Shown piece by piece: positions 43,481 to 53,584 of a stretch of 64,000 bases of DNA. The position numbers were made by a program, and so were the translations under genes. The DNA is from Palaemon carinicauda (lineage: Eukaryota; Arthropoda; Malacostraca; Decapoda; Palaemonidae): NCBI RefSeq assembly GCF_036898095.1, contig NC_090730.1, positions 23,074,121 to 23,138,120 on the forward strand, given 5' to 3'. The notes beneath the pieces were generated by a model. The model saw nothing but the letters and a program-made list of their open reading frames with translations, made no database searches and was not told the DNA's origin. Position 1 is the first letter of the stretch. The number at the start of each line of letters is the position of its first letter.

Positions 43481-45189
43481 AGGGTTCAACTGGAAGGGGG
43501 AATTAAATTCGGGCTTCCGCCCAACCATATCCCAGTCATAAGGGCTATGGAAGGCAGTCCAAGGGAGGACTGAAGAACACTCTAAAGAATATGAGGGTAC
43601 CCGCCGGCAGCCGGCCTAGCCAGCGGCAGACGGGGAACCTCAGGCCAGTCCTACAAGAACCCTAGGGTCAATGTAGAACGACGGCCAGGAGGGTGTTGGA
43701 TCACTCAACACGAAAGAGATAGAGTTGAGGGGGTAGGTGTCCTACAGGGAAGGTAATGCCCGAAGACACTACCTAAGCTAAAGGATTCTGGTCTCATGAA
43801 GTAACCTCAGGTAGGGGAAATCATTTCCCCAGGTTGGGTTAGGCAAGGGAGAAGGTGTCCGTAGGACACCATCTCACAGGAGAGCAGAATCTCGTACCAG
43901 AGACCTTAGACAGTGAAGAAATCCTTTCTTCGGTCTACGGTCTACCAGCACATTACTGTCTGCTAGGCCAAGGAAGGGGGAATTGTCATACAAAACCCCC
44001 AAGTATGGCCTAGGGAGGTCTAACCTCCTGAAAGAGCAGCTTAACCTGACATGGGAAGTCATTTCACCAAGACAGGGAGATGCCTAATACAGACTGATAC
44101 TCTGATGTCCCATTCTAAACTCAAAACCGACTCAGTGGTTAGGAGAAAGAAAATGGAACGTCTCAGTAAAACTTTGCCAGAACTCTGTTCACAAGAAAGA
44201 AAACTGAGAATAGCTAGGCTAATCAGAGGGAAGAGGGATTGCTCTTAAATCTCCTAGGAGATTAGTATTGACTTAAAAGGTATAGGAGGTGTCAGTCTCC
44301 CCTTAAAAGGCAATACAAGACCATGGGGACATGTAAGAAAGTATACTAAAGCCCTTAGGCTAGTCATTAGCCTAGGAGCATTGAGAATCGTTCACCAAAA
44401 CTCTCTGTATACTATCTTGGAAGAGGAAAGCATAATTAAGTAATATCATAAATGAGTAAAATATTGCCTGTGCTTCAATAAAACTTTACCAGGAAGGTTA
44501 TATCATGCATGAAGTGTGTAGGTTCCTAAGCTAGGAAGCCTAGCACTCGTGAGGCTCGTTCATAAATAGCCAAATCCACGACAACAATGACATAATGTAA
44601 GAATCCCTAGCTAAAATTCTAAATAGCTAAGGTTATTAAAGTATAATGTCGGGAAAGGGTCGTTCTGGCTAACTAAATGAACAGAAAGAACGACCGCGTT
44701 CATGACGCCATCCGGCTGGCAACAGCTCTTGTTACGTTAATTACGATCTCAATCGAAAAGCAAAACTGGCAAGAGCTTTCCAGAAGCTGATGAGGCTGGG
44801 GAAGACATCATAGTGTCCAAAATAATCCAAAATAGCAAGAGAGAACGGGGAAAACACCGGTCAAACGAAGCTACAATAGAAAGAATGACGGTGGCGGATT
44901 AGCGCACTATTTGCAGAGCTGTAGGGAGCGTCGAGAGCGATGTCTCTGGAACGACTCTCCTTATTCTTGCCTCTTTTTCCCCTCGAAGTGAAAGCTCTAT
45001 TGGGGGCGTAGATAGCCATAAGACGTGTCAAGAATACGTCCTCTGATATTACGCGATATCCCTTCGAAAAATTTTAAGGGATATTCGCTCCAGGAGTTAG
45101 AATTCTGGATACCTTTGGTAAATTCTCTGGGATATATCACTGTAGTCAAAAATACCTAGGATGCTACCATCGAAGGAACTTCCATTACG
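43481..45189. other. Non-coding region left of the gypsy fragment
   Basis: No coding feature is supported. Part of it (44,640-45,190) could include the 3' untranslated region or LTR of the minus-strand gypsy element, or the 5' end of element J, but I could not identify an LTR boundary. Confidence 0.5.
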
Positions 45190-45928
45190 ACGACATGGCC
45201 TGAGCCCAAAAAGGTTATTTATTCCGGGCTTGAATTCACCGATTCAGCCCGAGATAAATAATCTGCAACCATGTTTTTTTTTCCTGATATATGCTTTACA
45301 TTAATACAACATGGTTTTAAACAGAATGACCATCTAGCTAACCTTTGATTAATATTGTTCATTTTATTAAAAAAGTTAAAGGATTGTGATCCGAGAAAAC
45401 TGTAATTTCTTCATTCTGTGGTCTGTTTACATAAACTTCAAATTTCTTATAGCTGTGATTAGTGCTAGTAGTTCATTTTCAACTGTCGAATAAGCTCATT
45501 GATGTTTCTTCAGCTTCGATGACATAAAACAAACAGGGTGAAGAATTCCTTCCTTGTCTTCCTGTAATAGTGCAGCTCCAATCCCATTGTTCGACGTATC
45601 CACTTGGATAAGGAATTTCCTGTTGAAATCCAGTGCTTGCAGTATCGGTTTCGAAGATAATATGGCCTTTATCCTGTCGAAGGATTCCTGGCATTGGCTG
45701 GTCCATACAAATTATTTCTTGGGGCTAGTCAAATCCATCAAGGGAGAGACTACAGCCGAAAAGTTCGAGCAAAAAACCGTTGTACTGTAATTGCTTCCTC
45801 GTTATGGGGGTTGAGGCTTTCCTTATTCCCTTGACGTTCGCGGGTACCGGGGCGATTTGTCCTCTTCCGACTTCAAATTCCAAGTACCGAACTGTTGCCT
45901 TTCCAAATTCACTTCTCCAGGGTAATCA
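45190..45928 (-). pseudogene. Ty3/gypsy RNase H region, decayed
   Basis: In minus-strand reading one finds a segment like FLIQVDTSNNGIGAALLQE, with the first catalytic Asp, then PVCFMSSKL and YSTVENELLALITAIR, with the catalytic Glu. This is a standard gypsy RNase H layout following RT. Later parts are interrupted by stops, and the C-terminal part fades out near 45,190. Confidence 0.75.
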
Positions 45929-46743
45929 TCAAATGTGCTCCTCGAAGCTTTTGAAATGCCTTCTCCAGGATTTGGAGATGTTCTTCACATGTCGATGAAT
46001 ATACAGTATCACAATATCGTTGTGATATATGCTTACTCCTTCTGTCAATCCTAAAAGGTTATCCATCACTCGTTGATAGGTAGCGGGCGAGTTCATTAGA
46101 CCAAGTGGCATGACTGTGTATCGATATAACCCAAGTGGGGTTATAAAAGCTGATAACAATTTTGCGTTGTTGTCCAAAGGAATTTGATGATAGCCTTTTA
46201 ACAAATCAATCTTAGAGACAATCCTCGCTTATCTAATGTTCTCGAGTAGTTAGTCTATGAGTGGCTATGGGTAATTGTCGGACACACTGATAGAATTCAA
46301 CTTTCGATAGTCCGTACACATCCTGAAAGATCCGTCTAGTTTTTTCAAGAGCAAGCGTGGTGAACTGTAAGGGCTAGAACTTTGTTCGGCTAATCCCTTT
46401 TGTAACAAGTAGCCCACTACTTTTCTTATGACTTCTCGGTGATATGGCGACAGCCGATAAGCGCGTTGCTTGAACGGTCTTTCCGTGGTTTTAAGGTGTA
46501 TCTCATACCTCGTCAGGTTGGTTCGTTTCAGGACATCCGAGACAATTTCAGGGAAACTTTTAATCAATCAGCTTAATTCCTCTTGCTGCTCCTTGTTCAC
46601 ATTAGCTAATTTTTCTTCTAAGTTCCTAATGATGGACAAATTATTCACCTTGCTTACAGTCCCTACCTCATATCCGTTGGCGTCTTCCGGGGATGGAATG
46701 GTTTGCACCATACACACCTATGAAGCTTTTATCTGGTTTTTGT
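45929..46743 (-). pseudogene. Ty3/gypsy reverse transcriptase, decayed
   Basis: After the linker (EVGTVSKVNNLSIIRNLEEK) come YRLSPYHREVIRK, SSSPYSSPRLLLKK, FRMCTDYRKLNSISVSDNYP, then motif A LLKGYHQIPL and TPLGLYRYTVMPLGLMNSPA. The catalytic box reads YHND instead of YxDD, so one metal-binding Asp is gone. Stops near 46,220-46,260 and 46,570 confirm a pseudogene. Confidence 0.85.
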
Positions 46744-46747
46744 TTAA

Positions 46748-46764
46748 GGGGACTGTCCGCCATG
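46748..46764 (+). repeat. Left TIR of transposon K
   Basis: GGGGACTGTCCGCCATG directly follows TTAA. It pairs with 61,007-61,023. Confidence 0.7.
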
Positions 46765-47805
46765 GTGTTTGACATAACTTTAAAAAATCGAAAATCGATT
46801 TATTGTTTCTATGTATGCAGAAACATATCGTACATACCCTCCAGAAGTTTCAGCCAATTGTTTTTACAAATAATGAAGATAAAGCGGTCTTTAAATGATG
46901 AAGTCAGCTTTACTGCGTTGTCTGCATGTCTGAGTTTGACAATCGTCTTTGCGTGTTTATTTTTGCATTTATAAAGCGATTTTTTCACTTGTATTTTGAA
47001 ATCTCATACGTTTGGCAGAGATGGAAGGCATTGGTAGAGGGTAGGCGAACACAAACTATGATCAATGAGAAGAACAGCCAGTTTCCAAAGATTTATAAAA
47101 GTTATGTTGCATGTGTGCTTGTTTACTAGCAGTTCGTATGTACATTTGTTTTCACAATGTCCTCGTGAACATTATAGCAAGGCCAATGTTACTTAAGGTC
47201 AAAGAAAGAACAAATAGTAAGCAGAGAGCAACAAAAAAAGAACCAAAAAGAGAGGAAAACATGGAAATAAGTACAAAACTTTAACATTCTAACTAAAACA
47301 CTGGTACAGTGAGAGGCCGCTGGCAACTCATGACACCCTTACACCAAGTGTATTAGTAAACTTAGCATTTAAATACCTCATTTAGGGAGGCTCCATGTAG
47401 GAATAAACAATAAAAGTACAAAGTAAGAATATCATGATAATGTTATCTTGATTTTTAAAGAATTAAAGCAAAAATTTATAGCAAATCTTTGGGAGCTCAT
47501 AAATCAAAAACATACTTAGGTACATTTTTCTCACTTATTTATTGTTCAATTTTGGAGAGAAAGATATCATTGTAAAGAGGAATAAAAATCCCACAATTTT
47601 GTTCAACAGAATTTGGATTTTCCTTTTTCTCTTTTTTCATGATTATTTTACTTCTAGACGAAGAAAATTAAGAAAAGATTTATTAAAAAAAAAAGAAAAA
47701 GGAAAATTGAAAATCTGTCACACAGAATTATTCAATTTATAAAAAAGTTTTGATGGTATGATTTTCAATACAATTGGTGTCATATTAGTGGAGAAAAATG
47801 TACTT
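46765..47805. other. Non-coding interior of transposon K
   Basis: AT-rich sequence without a supported ORF. A Lys-rich frame at 47,542-47,742 is low complexity. It ends at the left terminus of DIRS element H. Confidence 0.6.
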
Positions 47806-47822
47806 ATTTTTTTCAATATTTA

Positions 47823-47982
47823 ACTTAGCCGGTGATTATAATAGCTGCAACTCTGTTGCTCGACAGAAAACTCTAAGGTAAAATTCGCCAGCGATCGCTA
47901 CACAGGTTGCGGGTGTGCCCAACAGCGCCATCTGTCGTCCAGATACCCAGTACTCAATGTAAACAAAGAACTCAATTTTCTC
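47823..47982 (+). repeat. Left ITR of element H
   Basis: About 160 bases from ACTTAGCCGGTGATTATAAT to CTCAATTTTCTC, reading as the exact complement of 54,132-54,291 as far as I can compare by eye. It would contain the promoter. Confidence 0.93.
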
Positions 47983-48184
47983 TGTCGTGCTACCGACAAG
48001 ACGTACTTATTCGCTGTTGCTAAACTGGATTTGTTTTCACAACTAATTGGTGAAGTACACTATTCTAGTTTTGAGCTTTCGCTGTGCAGGCTTTCTCTTC
48101 GCAATTCCTTGAACTCTTTTTGATTACGGATTCTTTGTTGATGACTTTTTGATAGTTTTTGAATTCCCCTTTGACCAATTCAAA

Positions 48185-50626
48185 ATGGCTGACCCTTCAC
48201 AAGTCCCAAAATTTAGGAAGTGCAATGCTAGGGACTGTTCAAGGCGTCTTCCGAAGGCCTCTATCGACCCTCACACTGTTTGTTCCAATTGTCGGGATAA
48301 AACCTGTCAATTGGAAGATCGTTGTGAGGAGTGCGTTGGGCTTTCGGAATTCGATTTTATCGAATTCCAAAAGTATACACGTAGGCTAGAGAGAGATACA
48401 GTTAGGAGAAGTTCCTCTCGTTCTATTGACATTTCCTCTCCTCATGCCCCACAACCTATTCCTTCCCCTGTAGTGGTTGCTCCTAATCCCCCTTCTGGCA
48501 CTCAGGAACCTTCGATGGCTGATATGATGCGTGCCATCCAAGCTCTGGGTGAGAGAGTTGAGTCCCTGGCTAGTGACCGTAATCAGCTCATGGCGGATGT
48601 GAAGGAGCTGAAGTGTAAAAGTGCAGTGGGAAGTGTTAAAGTGAGTGATAGTGTTGTGGATAGTGTTGCGCTTGAGGGTTCGTCTGTTTGTGCCTGTCGT
48701 CCTCCTAGTCCGGGACCTCTTGCAAGCTCCCAAGTCCAGGGGAGAAGCAATGTCGTACGACAAATGGGTTCGAGAGGCTTTAATCAGCGAACAGACGTTC
48801 CCTCCGTGGTATCGGGCGTATCTACCCAAGATCGCCCCTGCCTAACAAAGACGAGAGAGCCCATTTATACCTCGTCTTTGGAAGGTGTTTCTCGCAAGAA
48901 ACCATGGACCAAGGTCTCACGACCGTTAAAGCGCAAGTCGGTCCCTTCCGCACAAGTCCAACGGCCCAGCTGTAGCCACTGGGTCAGTTCGGACTCGCTG
49001 CAGTCATCCGATGACTGCTCACCTCCTAAGAGAGGCAAAGCGGTACCGCTTCAGACAGTTACACCGTCTGTCGCCGCACCTGCTCCTGTAGACCCTAAGT
49101 GGTCTTTACTGCAAGACATGCAGTCTCAACTAACGTCGCTTATGCAGGACTTTCGTGCGGAGAAGGTTGCTGCCGCACCAGCTAGTGCAGCTCCTTGCCT
49201 ACAACCACCCACACGATCGGTTGTGCGTCCTGGGGACGCTGAGGTAACCTTCTCACGCACTCCAGTTGAGAGAGTTCCGCCACCCATGCGTTCCAGTGTG
49301 ATCTGCCAGCCGCATGTTGACGTTCAGCGACGCACGGAGGTATCCGTTGACGTTCGGGAGGTTCAACAACCGTCAGAGTTGTTTTGTTTTGACGCGATGC
49401 GTCAACCTCCGCAACCCAGTGTGGTTGCCACTGCTCACCCACATCAGTCTAGACAGTCTGGAGTAGACGCTGTGCGTCCCCGCGCTGCTATGGTTGTTGC
49501 CAGCTCACAGACTGGGCAACAGTTCCATGACGTTGCGTCCGGCTCAGTCACGCATGCACCCGTGCGGCCGGACTCAGCCAACCAGCCGTTACCCACTCCG
49601 TTGCCGTTCCCTCATCAGTTATCGGATGAGGGACTTTCTGATGATGATGGTGCTGCACATGTAGATGAACCGCATTCAGAACTGGACGAGCCTAAGTCTA
49701 CGCAACCCTCTTTGGACTTTAGGAAAGTTTTGGCCCTGTTCAAAGAGATGTTTCCGGACCAGTTTGTGTCTGTAGCTCCGCGTTCGCCTCCGTCAGAGTT
49801 TGTGTTAGGCATGCCGTTAACCACTCCTGCCTTTACTAGACTCGTCCTCGCACGCTCGTCCAAGAGAGCTTTGCGAGTGATAGGAGAATGGCTGCAGTCC
49901 AAAAAGAGTTTAGGGAAGACAGCTTTTACGTTTCCCCCTGCTAGACTCTCTTCTAGATCGAGCGTCTGGTATGCCACGGGAGAAGTTCTCGGCTTGGGAG
50001 TTCCTGCCTCTGCCCAGGGCGACTTCTCAAGTCTTGTAGACTCTCCCCGCCGCCTAGCCATGAGACGCTCGAAGATATGTTGGTCATCTTCGGACCTGGA
50101 CCACCTTTTGAAAGGGATATTTAGAGCCTTCGAGGTTTTTAACTTCTTAGACTGGTGTCTAGGAGTTCTTAGCAGAAAGATCTCTCCGACGGAGAAGGAG
50201 ACTTCCTTGCTCATTATGTCCTGCATGGACAAGGCCGTACGTGATGGGTCTAATGAGCTTGCTGCATCTTTTGTGTCCGGAGTCCTTAAGAAGCGTGAAA
50301 ACCTGTGTTCATTCCTTTCAGCTGGAGTCACACCATGCCAGAGATCCGAACTTCTGTTTGCTCCTCTTTCTAAGTGCCTTTTTCCAGAGGATCTGATTAA
50401 GGAAATTGCCGCTTCTTTGATACAGAAGGATACTCACGATCTTGTTGCGTCCTCTGCTCGCAAAGCCACCCCTTTGCCTACCTTGTCAGCTAGACCAAGG
50501 ATGGACACTCCAGCGTCCCGTTTTATTCCGCCCTTTCGTGGCAGAGCCTCCAGCAGAGGAGGTGCTCGTGCCGAAGGGAGACGTGGAAAGAAGAAAGGAA
50601 CCAAGTCCTTTAAGGGCAGAGTCTGA
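48185..50626 (+). CDS. gag-like protein of DIRS element H (813 aa)
   Basis: The start is set at ATG 48,185 (MADPSQVPKF), the first ATG of the open frame and in good context (AAAATGG). Residues about 13-56 form a zinc-like module with CNARDCSRR, DPHTVCSNCRDKTC and CEECVGLSE, sharing the pattern DPHTxCxxCRxxxC....CxEC with the B/D/F family. Next is a Ser-rich region with a short coiled-coil-like stretch (ADMMRAIQALGERVESLASD). A long low-complexity middle follows, then a conserved C-terminal domain (from DFRKVLALFKEMFPDQF on) with LDWCLGVLSRKISPTEKE. The C-terminus is basic, Arg/Gly/Lys-rich (RGRASSRGGARAEGRRGKKK), probably RNA-binding. It ends inside the RT ORF. Confidence 0.88.
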   Translation: MADPSQVPKFRKCNARDCSRRLPKASIDPHTVCSNCRDKTCQLEDRCEECVGLSEFDFIEFQKYTRRLERDTVRRSSSRSIDISSPHAPQPIPSPVVVAPNPPSGTQEPSMADMMRAIQALGERVESLASDRNQLMADVKELKCKSAVGSVKVSDSVVDSVALEGSSVCACRPPSPGPLASSQVQGRSNVVRQMGSRGFNQRTDVPSVVSGVSTQDRPCLTKTREPIYTSSLEGVSRKKPWTKVSRPLKRKSVPSAQVQRPSCSHWVSSDSLQSSDDCSPPKRGKAVPLQTVTPSVAAPAPVDPKWSLLQDMQSQLTSLMQDFRAEKVAAAPASAAPCLQPPTRSVVRPGDAEVTFSRTPVERVPPPMRSSVICQPHVDVQRRTEVSVDVREVQQPSELFCFDAMRQPPQPSVVATAHPHQSRQSGVDAVRPRAAMVVASSQTGQQFHDVASGSVTHAPVRPDSANQPLPTPLPFPHQLSDEGLSDDDGAAHVDEPHSELDEPKSTQPSLDFRKVLALFKEMFPDQFVSVAPRSPPSEFVLGMPLTTPAFTRLVLARSSKRALRVIGEWLQSKKSLGKTAFTFPPARLSSRSSVWYATGEVLGLGVPASAQGDFSSLVDSPRRLAMRRSKICWSSSDLDHLLKGIFRAFEVFNFLDWCLGVLSRKISPTEKETSLLIMSCMDKAVRDGSNELAASFVSGVLKKRENLCSFLSAGVTPCQRSELLFAPLSKCLFPEDLIKEIAASLIQKDTHDLVASSARKATPLPTLSARPRMDTPASRFIPPFRGRASSRGGARAEGRRGKKKGTKSFKGRV

Positions 50627-52685
50627 CTGCCAACTTCTTCAGACAGCAGTGGGAGCCAGACTCAAGAACTTCTGGCAGACCTGGGAAAAGAGAGGCACAG
50701 ATGCACAATCTGTGAAGTTGCTCAGAGAGGGGTACAAGATCCCGTTTGTACGAAAACCCCCTCTAGCAACGTCCCCCATCGATCTCTCTCCCAGGTACAG
50801 AGAGGAAGACAAGAGACGAGCATTGAAACAGGAAGTGTCTCTCTTACTAGAGAAGGGAGCGGTAGTCAAAGTCCTGGACCATCAAACCCCAGGATTCTAC
50901 AACCGTCTCTTCTTGGTGTCCAAGAAGACAGGAGGGTGGAGGCCGGTGCTAGACGTCAGTGCGCTGAATGTCTTTGTCACAAAGCAGACGTTCTCCATGG
51001 AGACCACAAAGTCGGTTCTAGCAGCGGTCAGAAGGGAAGACTGGATGGTCTCTTTAGACCTAAGGGACGCCTACTTCCACGTCCCCATCCAACCGGACTC
51101 CCAACCTTTTCTGAGATTTGTTTTCGAAAAGGTTGTCTACCAGTTTCAAGCCCTGTGCTTTGGCCTAAGCACAGCTCCTCTTGTGTTTACGAGGCTGATG
51201 AGGAATGTAGCCAAATTCCTTCATTTAGCGGACATCCGAGCCTCCCTCTATTTGGACGACTGGCTTCTCAGAGCTTCTTCCAGTCGTCGCTGTCTGAAGG
51301 ATCTAAAGTGGACTCTAGATCTGACCAAGGAATTGGGTCTCCTTGTCAATATGGAAAAGTCACAAGTGGTCCCATCCCAAACTATTGTGTATTTAGGGAT
51401 GGAGATTCACAGTCTAGCTTTTCGGGCTTTTCCGTCGGCCCCCAGAACAAGCCAAGCCCAGTTATGCATCCAGAACATGCTGAAGAAGGAACGATGTTCA
51501 GTCAGGAAGTGGATGAGTCTGATAAGGACGCTATCATCCCTGGAACAGTTCGTATCATTAGGAAGACCACACCTCCGTCCTCTTCAATATCACTTAGTAT
51601 TTCACTGGAAAAAGGACAAGACGCTAGAAGCGGTCTCGATCCCCATTTCCGAGAAGATGAAGTCTTGCCTGACATGGTGGAAGGACAGTATCAGCCTCAG
51701 AGAGGGTCTGCCCCTGGCTGTTCAGACTCCCAACCACGTTCTCTTCTCGGACGCATCGGACGTAGGCTGGGGCGCGACATTAGACGGTCGGGAATGCTCG
51801 GGAATATGGAACTCGAGTCAAAGGACAATGCATATCAACTGCAAGGAGCTACTGGCAGTACATCTGGCCTTGAAAAGCTTCAGGTCTCTCCTTCAAGGCA
51901 AAGTGGTGGAGGTGAACTCGGACAACACCACGGCTTTGGCGTACATCTCCAAGCAAGGAGGGACCCACTCACTGACGTTGTACGAGATCGCAAGGGACCT
52001 CCTCACCTGGTCAAAAGGTCTAAACATATCGCTAGTTACGAGGTTCATCCAAGGCAACTTGAATGTCATGGCAGATTGTCTCAGTCGGAAGGGACAAATT
52101 CTTCCAACAGAATGGACCCTCCACAAGGATGTATGCAAGAGACTTTGGGCCACCTGGGGCCAGCCGACCATAGATCTCTTCGCAACCTCGATGACCAAGA
52201 GGCTCCCAATATATTGCTCACCAATCCCGGACCCAGCAGCAGTTCATATAGATGCCTTTCTCCTAGATTGGTCACATCTAGATCTATATGCATTCCCTCC
52301 GTTCAAGATTGTCAACAAGGTACTGCAGAAGTTTGCCTCTCACGAAGGGACAAGGTTGACGCTAGTTGCTCCCCTCTGGCCCGCGAGAGAATGGTTCACC
52401 GAGGTACTTCGATGGCTAGTAGACATTCCCAGAACACTTCCCCTAAGGGTGGACCTTCTACGTCAGCCACACGTAAAGAAGGTACACCAAGGCCTCCACG
52501 CTCTTCGTCTGACTGCCTTCAGACTATCGAAAGACTCTCGAGAGCTAGAGGCTTTTCGAAGGAGGCAGCCAGAGCGATTGCTAGAGCAAGGAGAACATCC
52601 ACCCTTAGAGTCTACCAATCGAAGTGGGAAGTCTTCCGAAACTGGTGCAAGTCAGTATCCGTATCCTCGACCAGTACCTCTGTAA
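50442..52685 (+). CDS. RT-RNase H-methyltransferase-like polyprotein of element H (up to 747 aa)
   Basis: The RT has LFLVSKKTGGWRPVLDVSAL, motif A VSLDLRDAYFHVP, CFGLSTAPLVF and the intact catalytic YLDDWL at residues 270-275. RNase H starts near residue 436 (VLFSDASDVGWGATLDG) and includes INCKELLAVHLALKSF, EVNSDNTTALAYISKQGG and NVMADCLSRKG. The DIRS Dam-like module spans roughly residues 573-690 (PTIDLFATSMTKRLPIYCSP, YAFPPFKI, LVAPLWPAREWF). The frame opens inside gag without an upstream ATG and is +1 relative to gag, so expression probably needs a frameshift or internal initiation. Whether the Dam-like module methylates DNA is unknown. Confidence 0.9.
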   Translation: MLRPLLAKPPLCLPCQLDQGWTLQRPVLFRPFVAEPPAEEVLVPKGDVERRKEPSPLRAESDCQLLQTAVGARLKNFWQTWEKRGTDAQSVKLLREGYKIPFVRKPPLATSPIDLSPRYREEDKRRALKQEVSLLLEKGAVVKVLDHQTPGFYNRLFLVSKKTGGWRPVLDVSALNVFVTKQTFSMETTKSVLAAVRREDWMVSLDLRDAYFHVPIQPDSQPFLRFVFEKVVYQFQALCFGLSTAPLVFTRLMRNVAKFLHLADIRASLYLDDWLLRASSSRRCLKDLKWTLDLTKELGLLVNMEKSQVVPSQTIVYLGMEIHSLAFRAFPSAPRTSQAQLCIQNMLKKERCSVRKWMSLIRTLSSLEQFVSLGRPHLRPLQYHLVFHWKKDKTLEAVSIPISEKMKSCLTWWKDSISLREGLPLAVQTPNHVLFSDASDVGWGATLDGRECSGIWNSSQRTMHINCKELLAVHLALKSFRSLLQGKVVEVNSDNTTALAYISKQGGTHSLTLYEIARDLLTWSKGLNISLVTRFIQGNLNVMADCLSRKGQILPTEWTLHKDVCKRLWATWGQPTIDLFATSMTKRLPIYCSPIPDPAAVHIDAFLLDWSHLDLYAFPPFKIVNKVLQKFASHEGTRLTLVAPLWPAREWFTEVLRWLVDIPRTLPLRVDLLRQPHVKKVHQGLHALRLTAFRLSKDSRELEAFRRRQPERLLEQGEHPPLESTNRSGKSSETGASQYPYPRPVPL

Positions 52686-53584
52686 CTCAAATAGCTGACT
52701 TCCTCTTATATCTGAGGAAAGAACGATCTCTTTCAGCTCCCACTATCAAGGGTTACAGAAGCATGTTGGCATCAGTCTTCCGTCACAGAGGCTTAGATCT
52801 TTCCAACAATAAAGATCTACAGGACCTCCTTAAGTCTTTTGAGACCACGAAGGAGCGTCGTTTGGTTACACCTGGTTGGAATTTAGACGTGGTACTAAGA
52901 TTCCTCATGTCAGACAGGTTCGAGCCGCTACAATCAGCCTCCCTGAAAGATCTCACCTTAAAGACTCTTTTCCTGGTATGCTTAGCCACAGCTAAAAGAG
53001 TCAGTGAGATTCATGCCTTCAGCAAGAACATCGGTTTCTCATCTGAAACGGCTACATGTTCTCTACAACTTGGTTTTCTAGCCAAAAACGAGCTGCCTTC
53101 TCGACCTTGGCCAAAATCGTTCGATATTCCAAGCTTATCGAATATGGTTGGAAATGAACTAGAAAGAGTCTTATGCCCTGTGAGAGCTCTTAAGTTCTAT
53201 TTAAAACGAACTAAACCTTTACGAGGCCCGTCTGAAGCTTTATGGTGTTCAGTTAAGAAATCATCTTTGCCTATGTCAAAGAATGCTTTATCCTATTTTA
53301 TCAGACTGTTAATACGAGAAGCTCATTCCCATCTGAATGAGGAAGACCAAGCTTTGCTGAGGGTAAGGACACACGAAGTTAGAGCTGTCGCAACTTCCGT
53401 GGCCTTTAAACAAAATAGATCTCTGCGAAGTATAATGGACGCAACCTATTGGAGAAGCAAGTCAGTGTTCGCGTCTTTTTATCTTAAGGATGTCCAGTCT
53501 CTTTACGAGGACTGCTACACTCTGGGACCATTCGTAGCAGCGAGTGCAGTAGTGGGTGAGGGCTCAACCACTACAATTCCCTAA
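52391..53584 (+). CDS. tyrosine recombinase (YR) of element H
   Basis: Integrates the circular DNA form. The start is placed at the in-frame ATG 52,391 (MVHRGTSMASRHS), giving 397 residues, a usual YR size. The same frame is open back to about 50,936, so an earlier start is possible. The N-terminal SAM-like domain begins at TIERLSRARGFSKEAARAIA and includes YQSKWEVFRNWCKS and APTIKGYRSML. The catalytic set is R in TAKRVSEIHAF, H-x-x-R in RTHEVRAVATS, and Y in FASFYLKDV. It overlaps the RT ORF by 295 bases in a different frame and shares its frame with gag. No defect is visible. Confidence 0.88.
   Translation: MVHRGTSMASRHSQNTSPKGGPSTSATRKEGTPRPPRSSSDCLQTIERLSRARGFSKEAARAIARARRTSTLRVYQSKWEVFRNWCKSVSVSSTSTSVTQIADFLLYLRKERSLSAPTIKGYRSMLASVFRHRGLDLSNNKDLQDLLKSFETTKERRLVTPGWNLDVVLRFLMSDRFEPLQSASLKDLTLKTLFLVCLATAKRVSEIHAFSKNIGFSSETATCSLQLGFLAKNELPSRPWPKSFDIPSLSNMVGNELERVLCPVRALKFYLKRTKPLRGPSEALWCSVKKSSLPMSKNALSYFIRLLIREAHSHLNEEDQALLRVRTHEVRAVATSVAFKQNRSLRSIMDATYWRSKSVFASFYLKDVQSLYEDCYTLGPFVAASAVVGEGSTTTIP

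Larger units (their letters stand above)
45190..46747 (-). mobile_element. Ty3/gypsy element, distal part (linker, RT, RNase H)
   Basis: Minus-strand half of a Ty3/gypsy retrotransposon whose gag, protease and integrase lie at 61,024-64,000. The two halves are separated by the DNA transposon K. The reading frame of the integrase-RT linker is the same on both sides of the TTAA site. Domain order gag-PR-IN-RT-RH is that of Gmr1-like elements. It has many stops. Confidence 0.78.

Noticed and set aside
45000..45190. Possible LTR of the minus-strand gypsy element
   Set aside because: No TG...CA bounded direct repeat or primer-binding site could be found by eye, and the other LTR lies outside the window.
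47542..47742. Lys/Phe-rich frame in transposon K as its transposase
   Set aside because: It is only 66 codons, low complexity, with no DDE-like motif; AT-rich DNA gives such frames by chance.
49615..50331. 238-codon minus-strand frame opposite gag of H
   Set aside because: It is the complement of the intact gag ORF, with no domain. It is treated as a shadow.
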